Source: Aromatoleum toluvorans (GTDB lineage: Bacteria; Pseudomonadota; Gammaproteobacteria; Burkholderiales; Rhodocyclaceae). From it: a stretch of 64,000 bases of DNA. The translations under genes and the position numbers were made by a program. The notes below the pieces were generated by a model. It had not been told where the DNA came from and searched no databases. It saw only the letters and a program-made list of their open reading frames with translations. Positions 28,294-36,506 of the stretch are shown piece after piece. Numbering within the stretch: position 1 is the stretch's first letter; every line of letters begins with the position of its first letter. The stretch covers positions 42,252-106,251 of the forward strand of contig NZ_WTVN01000013.1 in NCBI RefSeq assembly GCF_012910905.1, given 5' to 3'.

Positions 28294-30333
28294 ATGGGCT
28301 TGATGCTGGGTATCGATACGGGCGGCACATTCACCGACGCGGTGCTCGTCGACGAGCATCGTGAAGTGATCGCCGCCGCCAAACAGCTGACGACGCGCTA
28401 CGACCTGACCGTCGGCATTGCGCGCGCGATCGACAGCCTGCCGCCCGAATCCCTCTCCGACGTCTCGCTCGTCTCCCTGTCGACGACGCTGACGACGAAC
28501 TCGGTCGTCGAGGGCAAGGGTTCGCCCGTCTGCGCGCTGCTGATCGGCTACGACGAGCGCCAGGTGCAGAACAGCGGGCTCGCGGAGCTGCTCGGCCCCG
28601 AGGCCATCGTCACCGTCGCCGGCGGGCACGATGCCGGCGGCGCCGAAGCCGCGCCGCTCGATGAAGAGGCCGTGCGCAAGGCGATCCTGAACTGGCGCGA
28701 CAAGGTCTCGGCCTTTGCGATCTCGGCCACCTTCAGCGTGCGCAACCCGCGCCACGAAGTGCGGGTGCGCGAAATCGTGCAGGAGCTCTCGCGCAAGCCG
28801 GCGACCTGCGGGCACGAACTCGCGTCCTCGCTGGGCGCACCGCGGCGCGCGGCGACGGTGGCGCTCAATGCGCGCATGATCACCCACGTCCAGCGCCTCA
28901 TCGAGTCGGTCGAGGCCATCCTGTCCGCGCGCGGCATCGACGCCCCGCTGATGATCGTCAAGGGCGACGGCTCGCTGATCAACGCGCAGTCGGCGCTGCA
29001 GCGCCCCGTGGGCACCGTGCTGTCCGGCCCCGCGGCGAGCGTGCTGGGCGCCTGCGCGCTGAGCGGACTGCGCGACGCGATCGTCGCGGACATGGGCGGC
29101 ACGACCACCGACATCGCGGTCGTTCGCAACGGGCGGCCGGAACTGAGCTTCGACGGCGCCCTGATCGGCGGATGGCAGCCGATGGTCGAGGCGGTGCGCG
29201 TGTACTCGATCGGCCTCGGCGGCGACAGCGAAGTGCGCTTCAGCGGCGGCGAAGGGATCTCGATCGGCCCGCGCCGCGTCGTACCGCTCAGCCTGCTCGC
29301 GGCCGAACATCCCGAAGTGCTGCCTGTCCTCGAGCGTCAGGCGAACTCGGCGCCCCACAGCAGCCAACTGCGCTTCGCGCTGCGCCTGCAGCACGACGAG
29401 GCGCTGCTGGCGCGCCTGCCCGACGACGAACGGCAGGCCTGGGAACGCGTCTCCGCCAAACCGGTGGACATGGAATACGCCACCGCGGAAGACCGCCGGC
29501 TCGCGCGCGCCCTCGCCCGCCTCGAACGCAAGGGACTGGTGATCTACAGCGGCTTCACGCCCACCGACGCGGCCCACGTGCTCGGCATCTCCAGCCACTG
29601 GTCCACCCGTGCCGCCGAGCTGGGCGCGCGGATCTGGGCGCGCCAGATGCGCCGCCTGTACGGGTGCGGCACGTGGCCCGACGGCGACGCCGAAGGTCCG
29701 TCGCGCGAGGTCTTCGATCTCGTGGTCGACGGCATCAGCCAGAAGCTGATCGAGGCGGGACTGCACGAACAGAACCGGCTCGCCGCGGCCCAGGCGGACA
29801 AGCTCTCGCGGCTGCTCACCGAAATGGTCATGGAACAGCGCCGCGATCCGTCCAAGCCCTCCTTGTTCTCGGTCCAGTTCGCAAGCGACGCGCCCGTCGT
29901 CGCCGTCGGTGGTCCCGCCGCGAGCTACTACCCCGAGGTCGCGCGCGGACTGCGCACCGGCCTCTACATGCCCCGCTTCGCCGAAGTCGCGAATGCCGTC
30001 GGCGCGGTGCTGGGCGAGGTCTCGCAGCGGGTGCATCTGACGATCACGCAGCCGATGCGGGGGACTTTCCGGGTCTTCGCGCCCGATGGGCCGAAGGACT
30101 TCCCGCAGCTTGCCGAAGCCGTCGAATACGCCCGCACGCTCGCCGCGGACGAAGCCGCGACCCAGGCACGGGAAGCGGGGGCAGCCTCGGTGCATATCGA
30201 CTTCGAAACGGACGAGAACAGCGTCACCAACGAGATCGACGGCGACGTGTTCTTCGAGATGCGGCTCACCGCGATCGCCTACGGCCCGCCGTGCCGGCGC
30301 ACTGATCGCGTCGTCCAGGCCGTGCCGGCCTGA
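28294..30333 (+). CDS. Hydantoinase/oxoprolinase family protein (HyuA-like)
   Basis: A 679-residue ASKHA-fold protein with the HyuA N-terminal nucleotide-binding motif GIDTGGTFTDAVLVDEH (residues 6-22), GPAASVLGACALSG and ADMGGTTTDIAVVRNG (near residue 270). HyuA-type subunits hydrolyse hydantoins or 5-oxoproline with ATP, usually with a HyuB partner. No HyuB gene is present here, so a stand-alone role, perhaps in methylated nitrogen compound breakdown, is possible. It is divergent from corrinoid operon 1 and shares its promoter region, which suggests co-regulation. The specific substrate cannot be told from sequence. Confidence 0.8.
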   Translation: MGLMLGIDTGGTFTDAVLVDEHREVIAAAKQLTTRYDLTVGIARAIDSLPPESLSDVSLVSLSTTLTTNSVVEGKGSPVCALLIGYDERQVQNSGLAELLGPEAIVTVAGGHDAGGAEAAPLDEEAVRKAILNWRDKVSAFAISATFSVRNPRHEVRVREIVQELSRKPATCGHELASSLGAPRRAATVALNARMITHVQRLIESVEAILSARGIDAPLMIVKGDGSLINAQSALQRPVGTVLSGPAASVLGACALSGLRDAIVADMGGTTTDIAVVRNGRPELSFDGALIGGWQPMVEAVRVYSIGLGGDSEVRFSGGEGISIGPRRVVPLSLLAAEHPEVLPVLERQANSAPHSSQLRFALRLQHDEALLARLPDDERQAWERVSAKPVDMEYATAEDRRLARALARLERKGLVIYSGFTPTDAAHVLGISSHWSTRAAELGARIWARQMRRLYGCGTWPDGDAEGPSREVFDLVVDGISQKLIEAGLHEQNRLAAAQADKLSRLLTEMVMEQRRDPSKPSLFSVQFASDAPVVAVGGPAASYYPEVARGLRTGLYMPRFAEVANAVGAVLGEVSQRVHLTITQPMRGTFRVFAPDGPKDFPQLAEAVEYARTLAADEAATQAREAGAASVHIDFETDENSVTNEIDGDVFFEMRLTAIAYGPPCRRTDRVVQAVPA

Positions 30334-30344
30334 TCAGCGGGGGC

Positions 30345-31259
30345 TCACTCGGCCCGGTCGCCGCGCGACTCCGCCAGCAGCCAGTCGCGCAGGATCACCG
30401 CCGAGGGACGCAGGGCCCGGTTGGGCGACGCGATGATGTAGATCGGATGGCCGGTCAGCACATGTTCCGCGAGGGGGCGCACCAGACGCCCCTGCTCCAG
30501 CAAGGGCGTGACGATGTGCCGCCACCCCAGTGCCATGCCCTGCCCCTCCATCGCCGCGTGCAGGACCACCGAATAGTCCGTGAAGCGCAGCTGTGCCCCG
30601 CTGCGGGGGACACTCACGCCGAACTTGCCGAGCCAGTCCGCCCAGTCGATACGCGGCCGGTAACGCTCCTCGAAATGCAGCAGCGTGGCCGTACTCAGCG
30701 ACTGCGGCGTCGGATTCCCACCGAGCATCTGCGCGTACCCGGGGCTGCAGACGGGGAAGACATCCTCGTCGAACATCCGCCAACGCGCGTAGCGTGACCA
30801 CTCCCCCCGCCCCAATGTGATCGCCAGGTCGATGCCGTCGGCGCTGAGATCGACGTCGGTGTCCGCGGTGATGCAGCGGATTTCGATCTGCGGGTTGGCC
30901 TGCTTGAACTGCGCCATCCGGGGCAACAACCACAAGGTCGCGGTCGCGGTCGAGGCGGAGAGCGTGACCTGATCCGAAGCGCTGAACTTGCGCACCTCAC
31001 GCACGCCCTGGTCGATCACGCCCAAGCCTAGATTGACCTGCTCGTAGAGGTAGCGTCCCGCGTCGCTCAGGCGCACCCCCCGGTGCAGTCGTTCGAACAG
31101 CACGACGCCCAAGCTCTCCTCGAGCCCGCAGATCGTGTGGCTCACCGCCGGCTGGCTGATGCCCAGCGAAGCTGCCGCGCGCGTGAAGCTGCCGTGACGT
31201 GCCACGGTCTCGAAGACCAGCAAGGCGTGCAGCCGCGGACCGACCGAATCTTCTGCCAT
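30345..31259 (-). CDS. LysR-family regulator, GcvA-like
   Basis: A 304-residue LysR regulator. The N-terminal winged helix reads LLVFETVARHGSFTRAAASL followed by GISQPAVSHTICGLEESLG; the effector domain begins near 90 with DQVTLSASTATATLWLLPRM, which is GcvA-like. It converges with the HyuA-like gene (11 bases between the ends) and is divergent from the gbdR-like gene, with a 244-base gap between them. It may act on that gap or on the HyuA gene; the target is not known. Confidence 0.85.
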   Translation of the reverse strand: MAEDSVGPRLHALLVFETVARHGSFTRAAASLGISQPAVSHTICGLEESLGVVLFERLHRGVRLSDAGRYLYEQVNLGLGVIDQGVREVRKFSASDQVTLSASTATATLWLLPRMAQFKQANPQIEIRCITADTDVDLSADGIDLAITLGRGEWSRYARWRMFDEDVFPVCSPGYAQMLGGNPTPQSLSTATLLHFEERYRPRIDWADWLGKFGVSVPRSGAQLRFTDYSVVLHAAMEGQGMALGWRHIVTPLLEQGRLVRPLAEHVLTGHPIYIIASPNRALRPSAVILRDWLLAESRGDRAE

Positions 31260-31373
31260 AAAGCTGGGTTATGTCTCACATGAAATTTGCTCTACTTCAC
31301 ACCCACTATACAGCTCAATACCATTGTTTCCGCAATCTCTTGCGTCATCTGGTTCGCAAATCCCGGGGTAGCA

Positions 31374-31392
31374 GCATGAATCGCATTCATGC
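31374..31392. promoter_or_regulatory. Perfect palindrome GCATGAAT-CGC-ATTCATGC between LysR and gbdR
   Basis: Two 8-base arms with a 3-base spacer, 111-129 bases upstream of the gbdR-like start. It is likely an operator for the divergent LysR or GbdR-like protein. Confidence 0.4.
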
Positions 31393-31503
31393 GGAGAACA
31401 CCGAAACGACGACGAGTGGAGATGACGCAGCCGGGTGGCCGACGTAAATAGCGAGAGTTCACGCTGCCCGGAACCGCGAGTCAGTGCAGTTGGAGGAGAC
31501 ATC

Positions 31504-32667
31504 ATGAGTTCGGAAGCGAAGAGAGGGGATGTGACTTTCAAGGTGAACGGCGCCCCACCGGTGAGGATTGGTTTTCTGCTGCTCGGCAATTTCACGCTGA
31601 TCGCGCATTCGGCCGCGATCGAACCGCTGCGCATGGCCAACCAGTTGAGTGGGCAGGAGCACTATCAGTGGCTCACGCTCAGCGAGACGGGCGAGCCGGT
31701 GCGCGCGAGCGACGGGCAGCGGGTGATGGTGGACGCAGCGATGGAAGACGCGCAGGACCTGGACATCGTGATCGTATGCGGGGGCCTCGCCCCCCAGCAG
31801 GCGATCCGCAAATCGCATCTGAGCTTCCTGCAGGCCGCCGCACGCCGCGGGTGCATGATCGGCGGCATTGCCACCGGCGCGTGGGCGCTGGCCCAGGCCG
31901 GCCTGATCGACGGTTACCGCGCGAGCATTCATTGGGAACTCATTCCCGCACTGCAGGAGGCTTTCCCCAAGGTGCTCGTGACGAACCGCCTGTTCGCGCT
32001 GGAAGCGAAGCGGCTGTCGGCGGCGGGCGGCACGGCTGCGCTGGACATGATGCTGCACCTCGTGGGGCAGCAGCACGGACCCGAACTGATGACGGCGATC
32101 TCGGAGATGGTGACCTGCGACCGCATCCGTAGCGCGCAGGAACAGCAGCGCGTACCGCTGCGGCACGTGCTCGGGACCTCGCAGCCGAAGCTGCTCGAAC
32201 TGGTCGCGCTGATGGAAGCCAACATCGAGGAGCCGCTCGAACTCGAGGATCTCGCGGAAACGGCGAACGTGTCGCGCCGCCAGGTCGAGCGCCTCTTCCT
32301 CAAGCATCTCGGTTGTTCGCCTTCGCGCTATTACCAGAATGTCCGCTTGAACCGCGCGCGCCAGCTCCTGCGGCAGACCTCGATGACCGTCATCCAGGTC
32401 GCGGATGCCTGCGGCTTTGCATCGGCGCCGCATTTCTCGAAGCGCTACCACGCACTGTACGGCCTGCCGCCGAGCAACGAGCGCACCTGCGAGCCGGTGC
32501 AGCGCCAGGTGCGCGCACGGCGCGAGGTGTTCATGGCCGACGAGTTCGATGACTTCGAGCATTCGGGCTCACCGCTCTCCTCCGCAGAGATGGCGCTGCT
32601 GGCCGCGCGCTGCGAGGCGACCTACGGCAGCATGGGACGTGCTGACGCTCGTCTCATGGCCGCCTGA
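31504..32667 (+). CDS. gbdR: GlxA-family transcriptional activator, GbdR-like
   Basis: A 387-residue AraC-type regulator with an N-terminal DJ-1/PfpI amidotransferase-like ligand domain (IGFLLLGNFTLIAHSAAIEP, IVIVCGGLAPQQAIRKS) and a C-terminal double helix-turn-helix (DLAETANVSRRQVERLFLKH, then LGCSPSRYYQNVRLNRARQL). It closely resembles Pseudomonas GbdR, which senses glycine betaine and dimethylglycine and activates gbc, dgc and sox genes. I chose the ATG at 31504, with GGAGGAG upstream. Control of gbcA, gbcB, soxBDAG and the dipeptidase-like/V4R pair is expected from that homology, not shown here. Confidence 0.82.
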   Translation: MSSEAKRGDVTFKVNGAPPVRIGFLLLGNFTLIAHSAAIEPLRMANQLSGQEHYQWLTLSETGEPVRASDGQRVMVDAAMEDAQDLDIVIVCGGLAPQQAIRKSHLSFLQAAARRGCMIGGIATGAWALAQAGLIDGYRASIHWELIPALQEAFPKVLVTNRLFALEAKRLSAAGGTAALDMMLHLVGQQHGPELMTAISEMVTCDRIRSAQEQQRVPLRHVLGTSQPKLLELVALMEANIEEPLELEDLAETANVSRRQVERLFLKHLGCSPSRYYQNVRLNRARQLLRQTSMTVIQVADACGFASAPHFSKRYHALYGLPPSNERTCEPVQRQVRARREVFMADEFDDFEHSGSPLSSAEMALLAARCEATYGSMGRADARLMAA

Positions 32668-32686
32668 AGCAGGCGGTGAACGAAAA

Positions 32687-32707
32687 GCGGCCGGCATTGC
32701 CGGCCGC
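32687..32707. terminator. Bidirectional hairpin between gbdR and the SDR gene
   Basis: GCGGCCGGC-ATT-GCCGGCCGC is a perfect 9-bp stem with a 3-base loop, in the 57-base gap between two convergent genes. On the plus strand it is preceded by GAAAA; no strong T-run follows. Confidence 0.6.
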
Positions 32708-32724
32708 GAGACACCTGGCCTCGA

Positions 32725-33483
32725 TCAGAAGGGAAGCGGAAGCTTCGCCGTACGGCCGCCGTCGACGACGATGACCTGCCCGGTGATGAAGGCGGCATCG
32801 TCGCTGGCGAGGAATACGACCGCGGCGCCGACATCATCCGGCTCGCCGGTGCGGCCGACCGGATGCAGCTTGAGCAGGCCGGCGCGAGCCGAGACGGGGT
32901 CGGGCTGGGCCTCGATGTAGTCGTTGCTCAAGTCCGAATTGATCCAGCCCGGCGCGATCGCGTTGCAGCGGATGCCGTCACGCCCCAGATCGACCGCCAG
33001 GGCACGCGTGAAGCCGTGGACGCCGGCCTTCGAGCCGCAATACGCCGCATGCCACGGGTTCGACCCGATGCCCTCGATCGAGCCGATATTCACGATACTG
33101 CCGCCGCCACGACGACGCATCTGGGGCAACAGCGCTTTCGCGAGGAAGACCGGCGCGCGCATGTTGACCACCATCATCCGATCCCAGTCCGCCTCGGTCA
33201 TGTCGTCCAGCGACTTCTCGAACATGAAGCCGGCGTTATTGACCAGGATGTCTGCACCGCCGAAGCGCTCCTCGACCGCCCGGGCGATGGCATAGGGCGC
33301 TTCCACCTCGCCGAGGTCGGCGTTGAACCACGCGACGTTCGGATTTGCGCCCAGCACTTCGTCCAGCGGCTGGCGCTGGGCGACGAGCACCCTGGCGCCG
33401 GCCGCCAGCAACCGTTGCGTGATGCCGCGCCCGATGCCGCGTCCGCCGCCGGTGACGACGGCAACCTTGTCTTGCAGATCCAT
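32725..33483 (-). CDS. Short-chain dehydrogenase/reductase
   Basis: A 252-residue classical SDR. The cofactor motif GGGRGIGRGI is near residues 12-21, NNAG is in LVNNAGFMFEK, and the catalytic Tyr-x3-Lys is in AAYCGSKAGVHGF after IVNIGSIEGIG. The C-terminus VIVVDGGRT is typical. I chose the ATG at 33483 (MDLQDKVAVVTGGG). It lies 10 bases downstream of a second SDR, so the two form an operon divergent from a LysR gene at 34451. Substrate is unknown. Confidence 0.85.
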   Translation of the reverse strand: MDLQDKVAVVTGGGRGIGRGITQRLLAAGARVLVAQRQPLDEVLGANPNVAWFNADLGEVEAPYAIARAVEERFGGADILVNNAGFMFEKSLDDMTEADWDRMMVVNMRAPVFLAKALLPQMRRRGGGSIVNIGSIEGIGSNPWHAAYCGSKAGVHGFTRALAVDLGRDGIRCNAIAPGWINSDLSNDYIEAQPDPVSARAGLLKLHPVGRTGEPDDVGAAVVFLASDDAAFITGQVIVVDGGRTAKLPLPF

Positions 33484-33493
33484 GTTCCTCTCC

Positions 33494-34267
33494 TCAACCC
33501 GAAACCGGCTTCGCACCGGTCACTTCCACGCAGGTGCCGGCGATGTAGCGCGCCTGATCGGAAGCGAGGAAGGCGATGACGTCCGCGATGTCCTCGGGTT
33601 CGGCGATGCGGCCGATCGGCACGGTCTTGTTCAGTTCCTCGACCGCCTTATCGGGATCGAGCCCGCGGCGCGCGAAACCGGTGCGGATCATCGGTGTGTT
33701 GATCTCGTGCGGGCAGACGGCATTGACGCGAATGCCCAGCGGCGCGCAGTCGCGGCCGAGGTTGCCGGTCAGCGCGGCGACGGCGCCCTTGCTGGTGCAG
33801 TAGGCGACGTGCCCGGGCCCCGGATAGGTACCCCAGACCGAGGACGTGTTGACGATGGCACCGCCGCCGCGGCGTTTCATGTGCGGAATCGCAGCGCGGC
33901 ACATGAAGAAGACCGCGTTGAGGTTCACGTCCATCGCGGTGAACCACATGTCGTCCGTGGTTTCCTCGATCGTCCCGCGCGGGATGATGCCGGCGTTGTT
34001 GAGCAGGATGTCGACGCCGCCGAAGCGTTCCGCCGCACGGGCGATGACCGCCTCGCAGTACTCCTTCTCCCGCAGGTTGCCGGCCACGAAGTCGGCCTCG
34101 GCGCCGAGCGCGCGGGCTTCCTCGGCGGCGGCCTTGCAGCCGTCCGCGTTGATGTCCGAGATCATGAGCCGCGCGCCTTCCGCGGCGAACAAGCGCACCA
34201 GCGCCTGTCCGACGCCGCCGGCGCCTCCGGTGATCACGACGACCTTGTTTTCGAATCTCCTTGTCAC
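33494..34267 (-). CDS. Short-chain dehydrogenase/reductase
   Basis: A 257-residue SDR with cofactor motif TGGAGGVGQAL near residues 14-24, LLNNAGIIPRG, and Tyr-x3-Lys in VAYCTSKGAVAAL after IVNTSSVWGTY. The start is a GTG at 34267 with an AAGGTG ribosome site; no ATG fits as well. It is the first gene of the two-SDR operon; the LTTR-like inverted repeat at 34347-34369 lies between it and the divergent LysR gene. The substrate is unknown; the two SDRs share a promoter and may act in sequence. Confidence 0.85.
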   Translation of the reverse strand: MTRRFENKVVVITGGAGGVGQALVRLFAAEGARLMISDINADGCKAAAEEARALGAEADFVAGNLREKEYCEAVIARAAERFGGVDILLNNAGIIPRGTIEETTDDMWFTAMDVNLNAVFFMCRAAIPHMKRRGGGAIVNTSSVWGTYPGPGHVAYCTSKGAVAALTGNLGRDCAPLGIRVNAVCPHEINTPMIRTGFARRGLDPDKAVEELNKTVPIGRIAEPEDIADVIAFLASDQARYIAGTCVEVTGAKPVSG

Positions 34268-34346
34268 AGCTGCACCTTTCTGATGGTTACGGGCGATTCA
34301 TCTTCAAGGAGTGGAAAACTGCTGACAAACGAGTTTTTGGGTTGTT

Positions 34347-34369
34347 TCACTTGCGTTTTTGTTAAGTGA
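34347..34369. promoter_or_regulatory. LysR-type inverted repeat TCACTT-N11-AAGTGA
   Basis: A perfect 6-base inverted repeat with an 11-base spacer, in the 183-base gap between the two-SDR operon and the divergent LysR gene. Position and geometry fit an operator for that LysR protein. Confidence 0.5.
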
Positions 34370-34450
34370 TCGACCGCCAATGCACTGCCATCTGGCTTTT
34401 TCAGTTACTTTTTGCTTAACTCTGGAAAGTCTCTTTCACCGGACACACGG

Positions 34451-35389
34451 ATGTCGAGCTCCCGGCATCTTCTTCCACCGCTCAACGCCTTGCGCGCCTT
34501 CGAGGCCGCCGCGCGCCACGACAGCTTCAAGCTGGCGGCGGAGGAGCTGTGCGTGACACAGGCGGCCATCAGCCGCCAGATCCAGACCCTGGAAGCGTTC
34601 TACGGCCAGAAGCTGTTCCTGCGCGGCAACCGAAAAGTCGAACTCACCGACGCCGGACACTCGCTGTATCTGGCAGCTTCGTCCGCCCTGCAGCACATCG
34701 CCACGGCCTCGCGGGACCTGCTGCGGCACAACCGCCATGAGGACCTGAATCTCATCACGACGACCGCCTTCGCCCAGCTCTGGCTGATGCCGCGGCTGAA
34801 ACGGCTGCGGGCGCAATACCCCGAACTGCAGCTCTTCCTGGTCAGTGCCGACGGGAACCCCGACTATCACGAGCGCTTCGATGCCGCGGTGACGCTCGGG
34901 CTCGAAGAGCATCCGCAATACGTGGCGGAGCACCTCTTTTCGGAAGAAATATTCCCGGTGTGCACGCCCGGTTTTCTGGAACAAAATCCCCAGATCTCGA
35001 CGCTGGAAGGGTTGATGACGGTCCCGCTGCTCAACCTCAACGCGAGCCACTGGAAGGCGAGGCTATGGGCGCCGGTCGATTGGGCGTTCTGGATGAGCCG
35101 GTTCGGGCTCCGCGCATCGATGGACAAAATGACGATGAACTTCAGTCATTTTTCGATGCTGCTCGATGCGGTGCATGAGGAAGTCGGTGTCGGGCTGGCC
35201 TGGCGTCACCTCGTGCAGCACCAGCTGGACGCGGGCCAACTGGTGCGACCGGTCGCCGAGACCTGGCTCGCCCCCGACCGGATGCACTACTTCGTCTGCC
35301 GTCGCGATCTGGTCGATTCCACGGGAATCAGGATCTTCCGCGCTTGGCTGATGGAGCAGACGGAGCCCCTGAGGGCGTGGCCCGGTTGA
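34451..35389 (+). CDS. LysR-family regulator, GcvA-like
   Basis: A 312-residue LysR protein. The HTH is LNALRAFEAAARHDSFKLAA followed by EELCVTQAAISRQIQTLE; the effector domain begins near 90 with EDLNLITTTAFAQLWLMPRL. I chose the ATG at 34451 (MSSSRHLLPPLNALR), although its ribosome site is weak; a TTG further upstream is less likely. It is divergent from the two-SDR operon and probably controls it through the TCACTT-N11-AAGTGA site between them. Confidence 0.85.
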   Translation: MSSSRHLLPPLNALRAFEAAARHDSFKLAAEELCVTQAAISRQIQTLEAFYGQKLFLRGNRKVELTDAGHSLYLAASSALQHIATASRDLLRHNRHEDLNLITTTAFAQLWLMPRLKRLRAQYPELQLFLVSADGNPDYHERFDAAVTLGLEEHPQYVAEHLFSEEIFPVCTPGFLEQNPQISTLEGLMTVPLLNLNASHWKARLWAPVDWAFWMSRFGLRASMDKMTMNFSHFSMLLDAVHEEVGVGLAWRHLVQHQLDAGQLVRPVAETWLAPDRMHYFVCRRDLVDSTGIRIFRAWLMEQTEPLRAWPG

Positions 35390-35431
35390 GGCGCACACCA
35401 TGCCGGATACGCCGGCGACTCTATGCAGGCG

Positions 35432-36313
35432 TCAGTCTCGCCAGATCTTCGTCAGGGTATTCAGCAGGGCACCCATCGCCGGGTCGTTGCGGCGCTCGGT
35501 CGGATAGATGAACGAGAGCCGCGCCGCCGCATTGTAGGCAGGCAGCCGCCGGATCGTGCCGGCCTCCTCGCTCGCCTGCGCGAGGTCGCTCCGCAGCAGG
35601 CCGATGCCCACCTCGGCGGCCACCAGGGCATGGATCACCGCCTCGTGGTCGGCCTCGACCGTCTCCACCGGACGCATTCCCAACGTCTGGAGGATCTCCT
35701 GCATCATCGCGTGGTGGGCGCTGCGCGGGCTCATGCGGATCCACGGCAAGCGTGACAGGGCCTCGAGCGGGTCGGGATCCAGCCGATCGTGCCAGGCACT
35801 CGGGATCACCAGTTCGAAGACCATGTCGCGCAGCACCAACTCGTCGATACCCGGCATGGCGCTGCGGCAGACCGAGATCGCGCCGTCGATCTCCGAGCTG
35901 CGCAAGGCATCGTGGAACCAGCTGATCCGTCCCACCTGCATGTCGACGCGCAGACCCGGATAGTCCTGCGTTACCCGGCGCATCAGCGGCCCGACGCGCA
36001 GCATCGCCGGATCGTACATCGCCACGCCGATGCGCAGCTGGCCCGAGACCTGGCCGCGGCGCGCCTTCGCGTGGTGGAGAAAATCGCCGAAGGCATCGAG
36101 CGCACGCTCCGCCTGCAGCAACAGGTCCTGGCCGGCCTGGGTGAGCGCGACCGAAGAGGTGGTGCGCGACAGCAACTTCAGCTCCAGCGCCTCCTCGAGG
36201 CTCTTGAGCTGGCCGCTCACCGCCGGCTGCGTGATGTGGAGCGCTTCGGCAGCCTTGGTGACGCTGCCCATGCGCGCGACGGTAACGAAAGTCCGCAGAT
36301 GCCGGATGTCCAT
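35432..36313 (-). CDS. LysR-family regulator
   Basis: A 293-residue LysR protein of the type that controls catabolic genes. HTH: LRTFVTVARMGSVTKAAEAL followed by HITQPAVSGQLKSLE. The effector domain (SGQLRIGVAMYDPAML onward) is not GcvA-like. It is divergent from the MFS transporter at 36507, with a 193-base gap, and converges with the preceding LysR gene. Control of the transporter is the natural inference. Confidence 0.85.
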   Translation of the reverse strand: MDIRHLRTFVTVARMGSVTKAAEALHITQPAVSGQLKSLEEALELKLLSRTTSSVALTQAGQDLLLQAERALDAFGDFLHHAKARRGQVSGQLRIGVAMYDPAMLRVGPLMRRVTQDYPGLRVDMQVGRISWFHDALRSSEIDGAISVCRSAMPGIDELVLRDMVFELVIPSAWHDRLDPDPLEALSRLPWIRMSPRSAHHAMMQEILQTLGMRPVETVEADHEAVIHALVAAEVGIGLLRSDLAQASEEAGTIRRLPAYNAAARLSFIYPTERRNDPAMGALLNTLTKIWRD

Positions 36314-36506
36314 GGCTCGGCATGGTAGCGCAAAAAAACCTGGGGCGATGGCCGGAAATCCAGTGCCGGCGGGGCAAACGGCGTCTTATGAGCTTCATCA
36401 GAAGAAACGATTTCATGGCCCTCGGGACGCGCTGATAGTCTGCAAGCGCTCCGGCGTGCGGTACGCATGGCGCCGAGAGCGATCCCAAAAAAACCGAGGA
36501 GACAAC

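Noticed and set aside
27847..30195. 782-codon minus-strand open frame opposite the HyuA-like gene
   Set aside because: Antisense shadow with biased composition; HyuA motifs on the plus strand are unambiguous.
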